Shown here one piece after another: positions 16,101 through 24,342 of a stretch of 64,000 nucleotides of DNA. Each line of letters starts with the position of its first letter. The stretch's first letter is position 1. A program made the translations under genes and the position numbers. Below the pieces are notes generated by a model. That model saw only the letters and a list, made by a program, of their open reading frames with translations, was not told the origin of the DNA and did no database searches. Origin of the DNA: Solimonas variicoloris DSM 15731 (GTDB lineage: Bacteria; Pseudomonadota; Gammaproteobacteria; Nevskiales; Nevskiaceae); assembly GCF_000382285.1 (NCBI RefSeq), contig NZ_KB907927.1, positions 186,001 to 250,000 on the forward strand, read 5' to 3'.

Positions 16101-17152
16101 ATCGGCATCGCCTGATGCTCGAGCGCGTCGACGACGGTGTCGGCGACGCGGCCCAGCAGGGTCTCGAACGACGGATCGCCGGACAGATCGTTGCGCAGGA
16201 CCAGCGTGTTGACGAACAGGCCGATCAGCGCTTCGAGTTCGGGTTCGTCGCGGGTCGCGACCTGCGTGCCGAGGGCGATGTCGCTTTCGCCGGTGTGGCG
16301 CTGGAACAGCACCAGCAGCGCCGTCAGCATGGTCATGAACAGCGTGCAGCCCTGTTCGCGCGAATAGGCCGCCAGCGCGTCGGTCAGCGGCCGCGGCAGC
16401 AGGCGCGAGATGATCTGCGCGTTGGCGCTCATCACCGGCGGCCGCGGCCGGTCGGTCGGCAGCTCGAACTGCGTCATGCCGCGCAGCTGGTGCTCCCAGT
16501 AGGCGGCGTGCTCGGTCGCTTCGGCGCTGCCGAGCCATTGCGACTGGCGCTCGGCGTAGTCGCCGTAGCCGGCGCGCAGTGCCGGCAGTTCGGCGACGCG
16601 ATTCTCCTGCAGAGCCGCGCAGAACTCGCCCATCTCGTGCGCGAGCAGGCCGATCGACCAGCCGTCGCAGACGATGTGGTGCAGCGTCACCAGCAGCACC
16701 GAGACGTTCTCGGCCAGATGCACGCGCACCACGCGCAGGAACGGCGGCGGCCCGCTCAGGTCGAACGGTGTGCGCGCCTCGCGCAGCGACAGGCGCTGCA
16801 GCTCGGCCTCGGCGGCCGGACCGGCGAGCGTGCGCAGGTCGATGTCGGCGATGCGCAGCGTCGCCAGCGGCTCGACGCGCTGCAGCGGCTCGCCGTCGAT
16901 CTCGACGAAGCGTGCGCGCAGCACTTCGTGGCGACCGATGATGAGCCGGAACGCCTGTTCGAGCTCGGCGGTGGCGACCTGACCTTCGAGACGCCAGCGC
17001 ACGGCAACGTTGCATGCCGAGTTGGCGCCGCCGTAGAGGCGATCGAGCGCCCAGAAGCGGCGCTGCCCGAGCGAGCAGCGCTGCATCGGCGCGACGCTGC
17101 GGGAGGACACGGCCGTCTGGCCGGCGTCCCGCGATGTGGCTCCTGCATTCAT
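13112..17152 (-). CDS. Nonribosomal peptide synthetase, C-A-PCP-TE termination module
   Basis: Protein of 1346 residues. The condensation domain has HHIVCDG near residue 161. The adenylation domain has YTSGSTGQPKG near 634, GGEKTPREL, YGPTETTIY, YRSGDIV and NQNGKVE. The carrier domain has FFELGGHSLLA with the phosphopantetheine Ser near 1026. The thioesterase has GWCIAGALAFE near 1155, with Cys instead of the usual Ser nucleophile, and a C-terminal GDHFTMF that supplies the catalytic His. The adenylation pocket begins FDISGLE, and I make no firm substrate call. As the only module with a TE it should release the product. ATG 17152 gives a full condensation domain. It is divergent from the EPS export operon across operator site D. 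Confidence 0.93.
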   Translation of the reverse strand: MNAGATSRDAGQTAVSSRSVAPMQRCSLGQRRFWALDRLYGGANSACNVAVRWRLEGQVATAELEQAFRLIIGRHEVLRARFVEIDGEPLQRVEPLATLRIADIDLRTLAGPAAEAELQRLSLREARTPFDLSGPPPFLRVVRVHLAENVSVLLVTLHHIVCDGWSIGLLAHEMGEFCAALQENRVAELPALRAGYGDYAERQSQWLGSAEATEHAAYWEHQLRGMTQFELPTDRPRPPVMSANAQIISRLLPRPLTDALAAYSREQGCTLFMTMLTALLVLFQRHTGESDIALGTQVATRDEPELEALIGLFVNTLVLRNDLSGDPSFETLLGRVADTVVDALEHQAMPIERIIEVLRPPRDRSRNPLFSINFVMQRSFIANRSYGRFRLIDMPSVSAGALHDLNVFMVERPDGWRLSCDFNTDLFEPDTVGGLLAQLEHLLGAIVERPQQVISRLPLIDAAERRRLTLDWNRTEAEFPLERNVVDLFEARVAAAPDAIAVVCDGQSLRYAELDAAANRLAHELRARGYGDGRRVGVFLKRSPELIVTLLAILKAGSAYVPLDTGNPPERLAYIVGDAGLAAVVARASLRAPLAELDVPLLLIDEDAGAIASRPALPPPRATRPMDLAYIIYTSGSTGQPKGVMVPHRALANLLWAVRAQPGITAQDVFMSVSSVAFDISGLEVFATLSCGARLVLATEREVVDGAALLALLREHGATVMFATPVTWQFLLAAGWDGRPRLKAMCGGEKTPRELAERILATGSELWHVYGPTETTIYASVLRIEPDMLRRYASVPLGGPLPNLRFYVLDAHGEPVPVGAPGELCIGGEQLALGYVGRPEFTQSRFVPDPFAATPGARMYRSGDIVRWRGPGRMEFVGRADSQIKLRGFRIELGEIESVLLRHPAVGEAYAMVGHSEHGDAALCAYVSLRDPGRDAVDLIDDLHAEAAQSLPAYMRPAAITIVDALPRNQNGKVEVRALPPPALREGERDDGGPPQTAVEQKLALIWEGLLGCRGIGRGANFFELGGHSLLAARMLAQIETEFGARITLSTLFNAPTLAQLAPLVDLSGQRSYDFRPVLRLRSDGGRTPLMAVNNTGIYFLLSRRLGDEQPFTSLQLFDPGSDPALMPRDFVEIAAGYVELIRREQPHGPYRLLGWCIAGALAFEIACQLQAAGERVEQLIVIDGYVPGYVRRMSWLRRTLAETSHRLQLIGLDIADLWHGRQSWRSFIANRGFAKRLQALWSDAASKDLLGRRRLSPEDYDRWLLEHLRVAATGYEPGRFDGRIQLFRSRRQPGGRFLDDDMGWGAFASDGVEVTVIDGDHFTMFQDPGARQMAARIDAAVASPT

Positions 17153-17226
17153 GAGATGTCCGGCACACGCCGCTCCGATGAAGATCCCTTCGTCTTCGGT
17201 GCGCAAGTTAGGAGCGCGAGGACGGT

Positions 17227-17252
17227 CCGTCTGTTCGACATCGAACAGACGG
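17227..17252. promoter_or_regulatory. Cluster operator, site D (perfect 11-4-11 palindrome)
   Basis: CCGTCTGTTCG-ACAT-CGAACAGACGG, a perfect inverted repeat with 11-bp arms, between the divergent starts of the NRPS termination module (75 bp away) and the EPS export lipoprotein (60 bp away). It is the best-formed copy of the operator shared with sites A, B, C and E. Confidence 0.75.
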
Positions 17253-17312
17253 CAGAGGCGGCAGGCTCGAAGAATCACGCCATCGTCGTCACCGATCACG
17301 CCGGAGCTGTCC

Positions 17313-18206
17313 ATGAGCACTGTCCATCGTCCCGCCAGCGCCGCACGCCGTCGCGCCGCCGCGGGCCTCGCCGTCGTCGGCCTGCTGCTGGCCGGCTGCA
17401 CGACGCCGGCCGAGCGCCCGCTCGCCGCCGCGCCGCCACCGTCGGCCGCCAGGCTGCTCGCCGCCACCGGTCCGGAGCCGGCCCTGCTGCAGCTCGGGCC
17501 GGGCGACGCCGTACGCCTGCAGGTTGCCGGCCGTCCCGAGCTGTCGACCACGCTCTACGTGTCCGACAGCGGCGAGCTGGAAGTGCCGATGGTCGGCCGC
17601 GTCAAGGCCGCCGGCCTGTCGCCGGCCGAGGCGGCGCGCAACATCGCCGGCGCGTTCCGCAGCCGCGAGCTGCTGGTCGATCCGCAGGTCACGCTGGTGC
17701 TCGACCGCTATCAGAGCCAGCGCATCTCGGTACTCGGCGAGGTGCGCTCGCCGGGCCGCCTGCCGCTCGAATCGCGCACCACGGTGTTCGACGCGCTGGC
17801 CCAGGCCGGCGGCACGACCGAGGAAGCCGCCGACCTCGTCTACGTGATGCGCACCGCCGCCGACGGCACCGTCAGCCGCGTCCCCGTGCCGCTGCGCGTA
17901 GGCAACGCCGCGGCGAGCACGCCGATGGAGATCGCGCTGCGCGGCGGCGATGCGATCTACGTGCCGCCAGCCGAACGCTTCTACATCTACGGCGAAGTCA
18001 ACGCCGCCAACATGTATCGCCTCGAGCCCGGCATGACGGTGCTGCAGGCGATCTCGCGCGGCGGCGGCCTGACCGTGCGCGGCAGCGGCAGCCGCATCGA
18101 GATCTCGCGGCGCGGCGCCGACGGCCGTCTCGCCACGATCGACGCGGCGCCCGCCGACCGCGTGCTGCCCGGTGATGTCATCCGCGTCAAGGAGCGCCTC
18201 TTCTGA
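17313..18206 (+). CDS. epsE: Polysaccharide export outer-membrane lipoprotein, Wza/EpsE type
   Basis: Protein of 297 residues with a lipoprotein signal peptide (LLLAGC, lipidated Cys29). A poly_export domain follows (LGPGDAVRLQVAGRPELS, then VDPQVTLVL), with soluble ligand-binding beta-grasp repeats (ISVLGEVRSPGRLPL and FYIYGEVNAANMYRLEPGMTV). It should form the outer-membrane exit channel for the polysaccharide. GGAG lies about 8 nt before ATG 17313. It is the first gene of a long operon whose members mostly overlap by 1-4 bp. The symbol follows the EpsE-type naming of related EPS loci and rests on resemblance. Confidence 0.9.
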   Translation: MSTVHRPASAARRRAAAGLAVVGLLLAGCTTPAERPLAAAPPPSAARLLAATGPEPALLQLGPGDAVRLQVAGRPELSTTLYVSDSGELEVPMVGRVKAAGLSPAEAARNIAGAFRSRELLVDPQVTLVLDRYQSQRISVLGEVRSPGRLPLESRTTVFDALAQAGGTTEEAADLVYVMRTAADGTVSRVPVPLRVGNAAASTPMEIALRGGDAIYVPPAERFYIYGEVNAANMYRLEPGMTVLQAISRGGGLTVRGSGSRIEISRRGADGRLATIDAAPADRVLPGDVIRVKERLF

Positions 18207-19627
18207 TGAGCAACCAACTTCCCGCGCTCAACGTCGCCAACACCGTCGCGCTGCCGCCGCTGGTGCCGCTGAACTACGTGCATCCCGGGCTGTCGCTGGC
18301 CCAGCTGCTGGCCATGCTGCGCGCGCACCGGCGCCGTATCGCCGCGATCTTTCTCGCCGTCGCCGCGCTGGTGATCGGCGCCTCGATGCTGCTGCCGCGC
18401 ACCTACGAGTCGACCGCGACGCTGCTGGTCCGCTATGAGGTCAACGACCCGCTCGGCGGCAAGGAATTTCCGCTCGGCCTGCTCGGCGGCTACATCGCGA
18501 CCCAGGTCGAAATCCTGCAGGGACCGTCGGTGCTGCTGCCGATGATCGAACAGCTGCACCTGACGCAGAAGCGCACCTACAGCGCCGGCTTCAAGGGCGA
18601 CGCCGCCGACCTGCCGTCGTGGGTGATGGAGCGCGTGCGCAAGCGCCTCAGCGTCGAACAGGGCCCCGCCGGCAGCCAGCTGATCCACATCCACTACGCC
18701 GGCACCTCGCCCGACGAAGCCGCCGAGGTCGCCAACACCATTGCGCAGATCTACGTCGCGCATCAGAACACGCGTCTGACCGAACCGGCTTCGGCGCACG
18801 CGACGCGCTATGCCGCGCAGCTCACCGAGCTGCGCGACAAGGCCGACGCCGCGCAGCAGGCGCTGACCGCGTTTCGCGAACAGAACGCGCTGATCGACGT
18901 GCGCACCGAGATGGAAGCGCTGACGACGCTCGAACAGCGCCTGCTCGAAGCGCAGAACGCGCGCCGCGCCGCCGAGGCGCGCGCCGCCGGCAACGTGCAG
19001 GTCGGCCAGGCGGTGCTCGGCTCGACGCTCGTGCAGTCGCTGAAGACGCAGCTTGGCGTACTGCTGACACGCAAGGCCGAGCTGCAGTCGACGCTGGGGC
19101 CGCGCCATCCGGACATGCAGGCCCTCAACGCGCAGATCGCGCAGGCGCGGCAGGCACTGGCGGCCGAGATCGGTTCGTACTCGCGCGGCGCCAGCGCCGA
19201 TATCGATGCGGCCCGCGCGCTCGAACAGAAGGTGCAGGCCGCGGTCGACGCGCAGCGCGAGAAGACGATGAAGGTGCGCGACCTGCAGGACCAGGCCTCG
19301 CGCCTGGAGCTGGAGCTGAACTCGGCGCAGGCGGTCTACAAGCGCGCGCTCGACGGCTACGACCAGGTCGCCTTTGCCTCGCAGAGCCAGTACAACAACG
19401 TCAGCCTCGAAAGCGCGGCGATCAAGCCGCTGCGGCCGGCGAGCCCGAGCTCGCTGAAGTTCGCGGCGCTCGGCATCGCCCTCGGCGGCGCGCTCGGACT
19501 CGGCCTGCCGCTGGTCTTCGAGCTGCTGCGCCGCCGCGTGCGCTGCCGCGACGACCTCGAACGCGACCACGGCATCCCGGTGCTGATGGAGTTCGCCCCG
19601 ATCCCCGCCCTCGGAGTCCGCTCATGA
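18206..19627 (+). CDS. epsF: Chain-length determinant / polysaccharide co-polymerase, EpsF type
   Basis: Inner-membrane protein of 473 residues with a Wzz domain: a first transmembrane helix near residues 46-63 (IAAIFLAVAALVIGASMLL) and a second near 420-440 (ALGIALGGALGLGLPLVFELL). Between them is a long coiled-coil periplasmic part (repeated Ala, Gln, Glu and Arg) with the GNVR-like region before the second helix (PLRPASPSSLK). It controls chain length and contacts the kinase encoded next. The start shares a base with the previous stop (TGATG). Confidence 0.9.
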   Translation: MSNQLPALNVANTVALPPLVPLNYVHPGLSLAQLLAMLRAHRRRIAAIFLAVAALVIGASMLLPRTYESTATLLVRYEVNDPLGGKEFPLGLLGGYIATQVEILQGPSVLLPMIEQLHLTQKRTYSAGFKGDAADLPSWVMERVRKRLSVEQGPAGSQLIHIHYAGTSPDEAAEVANTIAQIYVAHQNTRLTEPASAHATRYAAQLTELRDKADAAQQALTAFREQNALIDVRTEMEALTTLEQRLLEAQNARRAAEARAAGNVQVGQAVLGSTLVQSLKTQLGVLLTRKAELQSTLGPRHPDMQALNAQIAQARQALAAEIGSYSRGASADIDAARALEQKVQAAVDAQREKTMKVRDLQDQASRLELELNSAQAVYKRALDGYDQVAFASQSQYNNVSLESAAIKPLRPASPSSLKFAALGIALGGALGLGLPLVFELLRRRVRCRDDLERDHGIPVLMEFAPIPALGVRS

Positions 19628-20361
19628 CCGTCACCCAACGCGACCCGGTCGTGCTGCACGCGCGCGCCGCCCATCCGTTCGCCACCGACGCCAGCGGCGG
19701 CGCGCTCGACGAAACCACCCGCCGCGGCCCCCCCGGCCGCGCCGATATCAGCCTGGTGATCGCCCACCAGCCGTTCGATGCGCACAGCGAGCGCGTGCGC
19801 GCGCTGCGCACCGAGCTGCTGCTGCGGCGGCAGGGCCCCGGCGCGCTGTGCGTCGCACTGCTCAGCCCCTGCCATGGCGAAGGCCGCTCGCAACTGGTCG
19901 CCGAACTGGCGATCGCGTTCGCGCGCACCGGGCGGCCGACGCTCCTGGTCGATGCCGACCTGCGCCGGCCGCGCCAGCACGAGCTGTTCGGCGTCGACAA
20001 CCGCACCGGCCTGTCCGACGCGCTGCAGGACGGCGCGCCGCCGCTGCTGCACGCGGTGGAAGGCCTGCCGACGCTGTCGCTGCTCAGCGCCGGCCGCACG
20101 CCGCAGAACCCGCTCGAACTGCTCGCCGACGACCGCTTCGGCGCGCTCGTCGACGGCTGGCGCGCGAACTACGGCTTCGTGCTGTTCGACACGCCGCCGG
20201 TGCGCGATTTCAGCGACGCGCTCGCCGTCAGCACCATCGTCGGCCAGGTATTGACCCTGTCGCGCGCGCAGCACACGCCGTATCACGACGCGCGCGAGCT
20301 GCTCAAGCGCCTGGCGGCGACGCAGGCGCGCGTGCTCGGCGCGGTGATCAACCACTTCTGA
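19624..20361 (+). CDS. epsG: EPS tyrosine autokinase-like ATPase, EpsG type
   Basis: Cytoplasmic P-loop protein of 245 residues. The Walker A region reads HGEGRSQL, with Arg where classical kinases have Lys; I recall this as usual for EpsG-type proteins, so it is not read as a broken site. Walker A' is TLLVDADLRRPR and Walker B is FVLFDTPPV. No C-terminal tyrosine cluster is present (the chain ends VINHF), so autophosphorylation of the usual kind is uncertain. It partners the preceding Wzz-like membrane protein and overlaps its stop (ATGA). Confidence 0.87.
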   Translation: MTVTQRDPVVLHARAAHPFATDASGGALDETTRRGPPGRADISLVIAHQPFDAHSERVRALRTELLLRRQGPGALCVALLSPCHGEGRSQLVAELAIAFARTGRPTLLVDADLRRPRQHELFGVDNRTGLSDALQDGAPPLLHAVEGLPTLSLLSAGRTPQNPLELLADDRFGALVDGWRANYGFVLFDTPPVRDFSDALAVSTIVGQVLTLSRAQHTPYHDARELLKRLAATQARVLGAVINHF

Positions 20362-20378
20362 ACCGGTAACGCCGCGCC

Positions 20379-21794
20379 ATGTCCACCGACTCCGTCCTGC
20401 CGCTCGCCGGCGCGCCCGCCGTCACGGCGCCCGCGGCGTCGCGCCTGAGCGCCGCGCGCTGGGTCCGCGACGACCGCCACCGGCTGCTGATGTCGGTGCT
20501 GGTCTGGACCTTCCTGATCCTGCTGATCGTGCCGGACGGTTTCGACTACGCCTCGCTGCTCGGCACCGCGCCGAGTTCGGGCAGCGCCGGCAGCCGCCTG
20601 CTGTGGATGGGCCTGCTCGGCGTGTCGGCGGCCGTGATCCTGTGGCGCGCCGGCCTCGCCTGGCTGCTGCTGACGCAGTTCAACCGCTTCCTGCTGCTGT
20701 TCGCAGTGCTGGCCGCGGCCAGCGTGCTGTGGTCGATCGCGCCGGCTTTCACCGTGCGGCGCCTGGTGCGCGTCGCGACCTTCCTCGCGGTCGCTGTCGC
20801 CTACACGCTGGTGGCCTGGGACGGACGCCGCTTCCAGGATCTGCTGCGGCCGCTGATCACGCTGGTCATGTTCGGTTCGATCGCCTTCGCGCTGCTGCGC
20901 CCGGACCTCGGCGTCCACCACGAGATCGAAGCCGGCATCGCCGGCTCCTGGCGCGGCCTGACCAGCCACAAGAACACGCTCGGCATGCTCGCCGGCACCG
21001 GCGTGCTGCTGTGGGCGCACGCCGCACTGACGCGCGCGACGCGGCGCCTGCCGATGCTGATCGGCCTCGCCGCGTGCGCGTTCTGCCTGCTGATGTCGAA
21101 AAGCTCGACTTCGCTGCTGACCGTGCTGTTCACGGTGCCGCTGCTGCTGATGCTGATGCGCTCGCCGCTGGCGCTGCGCCCGTACATGCCATGGCTCGTC
21201 GCCGCGTTCTCGCTGCTGCTGGTCGTCTACGCGCTTGCCGTGCTGCGCCTGGTGCCGGGCCTCGAATGGCTGCTGAGCCCGGTCGCGGCGCTGACCGGCA
21301 AGGACCTCAGCTTCACCGGGCGCAGCGATATCTGGCAGATCGTCAGCGAGCAGGTGCGTCGCCACCCGCTGCTCGGCAGCGGCTACGGCGCCTACTGGAT
21401 CGGCCCGACGCCGATGTCGCCGTCGTACGCCTTCGTGCCGCGCCTCTACTTCTATCCGGGCTCGGGCCACAACGGCTATCTCGACGTCGTCAACGACCTC
21501 GGCAGCGTCGGTCTGCTGTGCCTGCTCGGCTACCTGGCGAGCTATGTCGTGCAGGCGCTGCGTCTGCTGCGCGTCGAGCGCGAGCAGGCGGCGCTGTTCC
21601 TGGCGCTGTTCCTGCAGCACGCGGTCAGCAACTTCTCGGAATCGCACTGGTTCAGCACGCTCAGCGTCGGCTTCGCGATCATGATGCTGGCGACCGCCGC
21701 GCTGGCGCGCAGCGCGCTCGAACAGCGTCTGCGCCAAGTCTTCGGCGAGCCCGAGCTGGCAACCGCCGCGCGCAGTTCCGGAGCGCGGCCATGA
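20379..21794 (+). CDS. O-antigen ligase / Wzy-type polymerase family protein
   Basis: Polytopic inner-membrane protein of 471 residues with about 11 predicted helices. It has a large periplasmic loop containing FTGRSDIWQIVSEQVRRHPLLGSGYG and GHNGYLDVVNDLGSVG, the Wzy_C signature with Arg and His residues. It should polymerise flipped EPS repeat units. The gene starts 17 bp after the kinase stop, with no strong ribosome-binding site visible. Its stop overlaps the acyltransferase start. Confidence 0.88.
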   Translation: MSTDSVLPLAGAPAVTAPAASRLSAARWVRDDRHRLLMSVLVWTFLILLIVPDGFDYASLLGTAPSSGSAGSRLLWMGLLGVSAAVILWRAGLAWLLLTQFNRFLLLFAVLAAASVLWSIAPAFTVRRLVRVATFLAVAVAYTLVAWDGRRFQDLLRPLITLVMFGSIAFALLRPDLGVHHEIEAGIAGSWRGLTSHKNTLGMLAGTGVLLWAHAALTRATRRLPMLIGLAACAFCLLMSKSSTSLLTVLFTVPLLLMLMRSPLALRPYMPWLVAAFSLLLVVYALAVLRLVPGLEWLLSPVAALTGKDLSFTGRSDIWQIVSEQVRRHPLLGSGYGAYWIGPTPMSPSYAFVPRLYFYPGSGHNGYLDVVNDLGSVGLLCLLGYLASYVVQALRLLRVEREQAALFLALFLQHAVSNFSESHWFSTLSVGFAIMMLATAALARSALEQRLRQVFGEPELATAARSSGARP

Positions 21795-22897
21795 GCGCCT
21801 CGCCGAATACGCGCAGCGAGCAGATCGCCTCGCTCGACGGCATCCGCGCGATCGCCGTGATGATGGTGATGGCCGCGCACGCCGGCCTCGAACACCTCGT
21901 GCCCGGCGGCCTCGGCGTGACGATCTTCTTCGTGCTCAGCGGCTATCTCATCACCACGCTGATGCGCCTCGAACAGCGCCGCACCGGCACGCTCGACTTC
22001 CGCGCCTTCTACCTGCGCCGCTTCCTGCGTCTCGGGCCGCCGCTGCTGATCGTGGTCGGCCTCGCCGGCCTCGCCGCCGCGACCGGCCTGATCGCCGGCG
22101 GCTTCTCGCGCGACGGCCTGCTGGCGGTGCTGTTCTATTACGGCAACTACCACATGATCGCGACCGACTTCGACGGCGTGCCGGCCGGCATCGGCGTGGT
22201 CTGGTCGCTCGCCGTCGAAGAGCACTACTACCTGTTCTACCCGCCGCTGGCGCTGCTGCTGATGCACCGCCGCACGCCGCGCGGCGCCGGCCTTGCGCTG
22301 CTGTCGGCCTGCGTGCTGGTGCTGGTCTGGCGGCTGATCCTGGTCCGCGCCGGTGCCTCCGAAGCCTATCTGACGATGGCGACCGACACGCGCATCGACG
22401 CGATCCTCGGCGGCTGCGCGCTCGCCTTCCTCAACAACCCGCACCTCGATCCGCCGCCGCTGCGGACGCGCCGCGATCTGGCGCTGGCGCTGGCCTGCGT
22501 CGCGCTGCTCGTTGCCAGCCTGCTGTGGCGCGACCCGCTGTTCCGGGTGACGTTGCGCTACAGCGTGCAGAGCCTCGCCGTCGCCGGCCTGCTGTGGCTT
22601 GCGGTCGCCTACGGCCGTCGCCTGCGCTGGCTCAACGCGCCGCTGCCGGTCTATCTCGGCACCGTCTCCTACACGCTCTATCTGTCGCACCAGATCATCG
22701 ATCTGGCGCTGCTCAAGTACTGGCCGACGCTGCCGTGGTACGGCGTGCTGCCGCTGACGCTGGCGCTGTCGCTCGCCGTCGCCGAGCCGATGCGGCGCTG
22801 GGTCGAACGTCCGTGCGCGCGTCTGCGCCGCCAGCTGGAGCGCCGCGCGCCCGCGCGCCCGTCCGCGGTGCCGGCCCTCCTGGAGTCGGGCAAATGA
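21791..22897 (+). CDS. Acyltransferase family 3 membrane protein
   Basis: Protein of 368 residues with about ten transmembrane helices. The N-terminal IASLDGIRAIAVMMVMAAH contains the conserved Arg and His of acyltransferase 3 (OafA/YrhL) enzymes, followed by FFVLSGYLITT and later VWSLAVEEHYYLFYP. These enzymes O-acylate sugars on the membrane. It probably acetylates, or otherwise acylates, the EPS. An alternative is acylation of the peptide product made by the interleaved synthetases, which cannot be excluded. It is coupled to neighbours by ATGA overlaps at both ends. Confidence 0.9.
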   Translation: MSASPNTRSEQIASLDGIRAIAVMMVMAAHAGLEHLVPGGLGVTIFFVLSGYLITTLMRLEQRRTGTLDFRAFYLRRFLRLGPPLLIVVGLAGLAAATGLIAGGFSRDGLLAVLFYYGNYHMIATDFDGVPAGIGVVWSLAVEEHYYLFYPPLALLLMHRRTPRGAGLALLSACVLVLVWRLILVRAGASEAYLTMATDTRIDAILGGCALAFLNNPHLDPPPLRTRRDLALALACVALLVASLLWRDPLFRVTLRYSVQSLAVAGLLWLAVAYGRRLRWLNAPLPVYLGTVSYTLYLSHQIIDLALLKYWPTLPWYGVLPLTLALSLAVAEPMRRWVERPCARLRRQLERRAPARPSAVPALLESGK

Positions 22898-24342
22898 GTG
22901 TTCCGCGTCCCGTGATCGTGAACCACGAAGCCGCGGCGCATGGCTACGACACCTCGTCGGCCGAAGCGCTCGCCGCGCTGCGCCTGCACGAGGGGCCGGT
23001 GCTGCTCGATCTCGACGAGACCCTGTATCTGCGCAACTCGACCGAGGACTTCCTCGACAGTGCCCGGCCGGGGCTGCTGGCGCTGCTGCTGCTGCGCCTG
23101 CTCGATCTGCTGCGGCCGTGGCGCTGGAGCGGCGGCGAGACGACGCGCGACGTCTGGCGCGTGCGCCTGCTGCTGACACTGATGCCGTGGACCGGCTCGC
23201 TGTGGCGGCGCCGCGTGCCGGCGCTGGCGCTGGCGCACGGCAACACCGCGCTGCTCGAGACGGTGCACCTGCACTGCCGCGAAGCCTGGATCGTCACCGC
23301 CGGCTTCGAGCCGATCGTACGGCCGCTGGCCGAGGCGCTCGGCTTCGACGCCGGACGCGTGCTCGCCAGCTCGCTGCACCGCTTCGAGGACCGCCGCGAC
23401 GGCAAGCTGCCGCGCGTCGCCGCTGCGCTCGGCGACGAAGCCGTGCGCCGCAGTCTGGTGCTGACCGACTCGCACGACGACACGCCGCTGCTCGACGCCT
23501 GCGCGCGGCCGCTGCGCACCGTCTGGCCGGGCGCCGAGTTCCGCGCCGCGCTCGGCCGCGTCTACCTGCCGGGCCAGTACCTCACCCAGGTCAAGCGGCC
23601 CGGCGAGCGCTACATCCTGCGCGGCATCCTGCAGGAGGATTTCGCGTTCTGGCTGCTGGCCTCGCTGGCGCTGGCGGCGGCGCCGCTGCTGCACGTGCTC
23701 GGCCTCGGCGCGCTGCTGGTCTCGTTCTGGGCGGTCTACGAGATGGGCTACGTCGACAACGACCGCGTCGCCGCGCGCTACGAGCGCGAGCCGAAGCTGT
23801 CCGAGGCCTTCCATCGCGCGCCGGTGGCGACGCCGCGCCTGCTGCCGTGGCTGTGGGCGGCGGGCGCCGGCGCCGCCGGCATCTTCCTGCTGCGCTGGCC
23901 GGCGGCGCCGCTGCCCCGCGACGGCCTCGCCTGGGCAGCAACGCTGCTCGCCACTTATCTGTGGTTCGCGTTCTACAACCGCGTCGACAAGAACTCGCGC
24001 GTCTGGCTGTACCCGGGCCTGCAGCTGGCGCGCAGCATCGCCTTCGTCGCGCTGGTGCCGGTGACGATCGTCGGCATGGTCGCGCTCGCCGCGCACGTGC
24101 TGGCGCGCTGGATGCCCTACGTCGTCTACCGCAACGGCCGCTCGAACTGGCCCGAGGTGCCGTTCCACCTGCTGCGCCTGGTGTTCTTCGCGCTGCTGGC
24201 GGCGATGCTGGCGATCACCGAAGGCTGGCAGCCGTTCGTCTCGGCGACCGGCGCCGCACTGCTGGCCTGGAACCTGTTTCGCGCGCGCAGCGAGCTGGCC
24301 GCCGTGCTGCGCGCGGCGCACCGCATCGAGGAGCGCCGATGA
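22894..24342 (+). CDS. HAD-superfamily hydrolase fused to polytopic membrane domain
   Basis: Protein of 482 residues. Residues about 30-220 carry HAD motifs: DLDET (39-43), IVTAGFEP, DGKLPRV and LTDSHDD, so a phosphatase-type active site is complete. Residues about 245-480 are hydrophobic, with about seven or eight helices and conserved-looking loops EMGYVDNDRVAARYEREP and FYNRVDKNSRVWLYPG. The layout recalls HAD-UbiA fusions that make or process prenyl-phosphate sugars, but I cannot see clear UbiA Asp motifs. A role in polyprenyl-linked sugar metabolism is a guess from context. It lies inside the EPS operon, with ATGA overlaps on both sides. Confidence 0.75.
   Translation: MSVPRPVIVNHEAAAHGYDTSSAEALAALRLHEGPVLLDLDETLYLRNSTEDFLDSARPGLLALLLLRLLDLLRPWRWSGGETTRDVWRVRLLLTLMPWTGSLWRRRVPALALAHGNTALLETVHLHCREAWIVTAGFEPIVRPLAEALGFDAGRVLASSLHRFEDRRDGKLPRVAAALGDEAVRRSLVLTDSHDDTPLLDACARPLRTVWPGAEFRAALGRVYLPGQYLTQVKRPGERYILRGILQEDFAFWLLASLALAAAPLLHVLGLGALLVSFWAVYEMGYVDNDRVAARYEREPKLSEAFHRAPVATPRLLPWLWAAGAGAAGIFLLRWPAAPLPRDGLAWAATLLATYLWFAFYNRVDKNSRVWLYPGLQLARSIAFVALVPVTIVGMVALAAHVLARWMPYVVYRNGRSNWPEVPFHLLRLVFFALLAAMLAITEGWQPFVSATGAALLAWNLFRARSELAAVLRAAHRIEERR

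Noticed and set aside
17227-17252. Reading the cluster palindrome as a LexA box because it contains CTGT and ACAG
   Set aside because: The half-sites are 10 bases apart, not 8 as in the proteobacterial CTGT-N8-ACAG site, and the conserved core among the sites is GTTCG-N4-CGAAC instead.
19850-19920. Treating the EPS kinase as inactive because Walker A has Arg instead of Lys
   Set aside because: I recall GEGRS/GDGRS as the normal form in EpsG-type proteins, and the other ATP-site motifs are intact.
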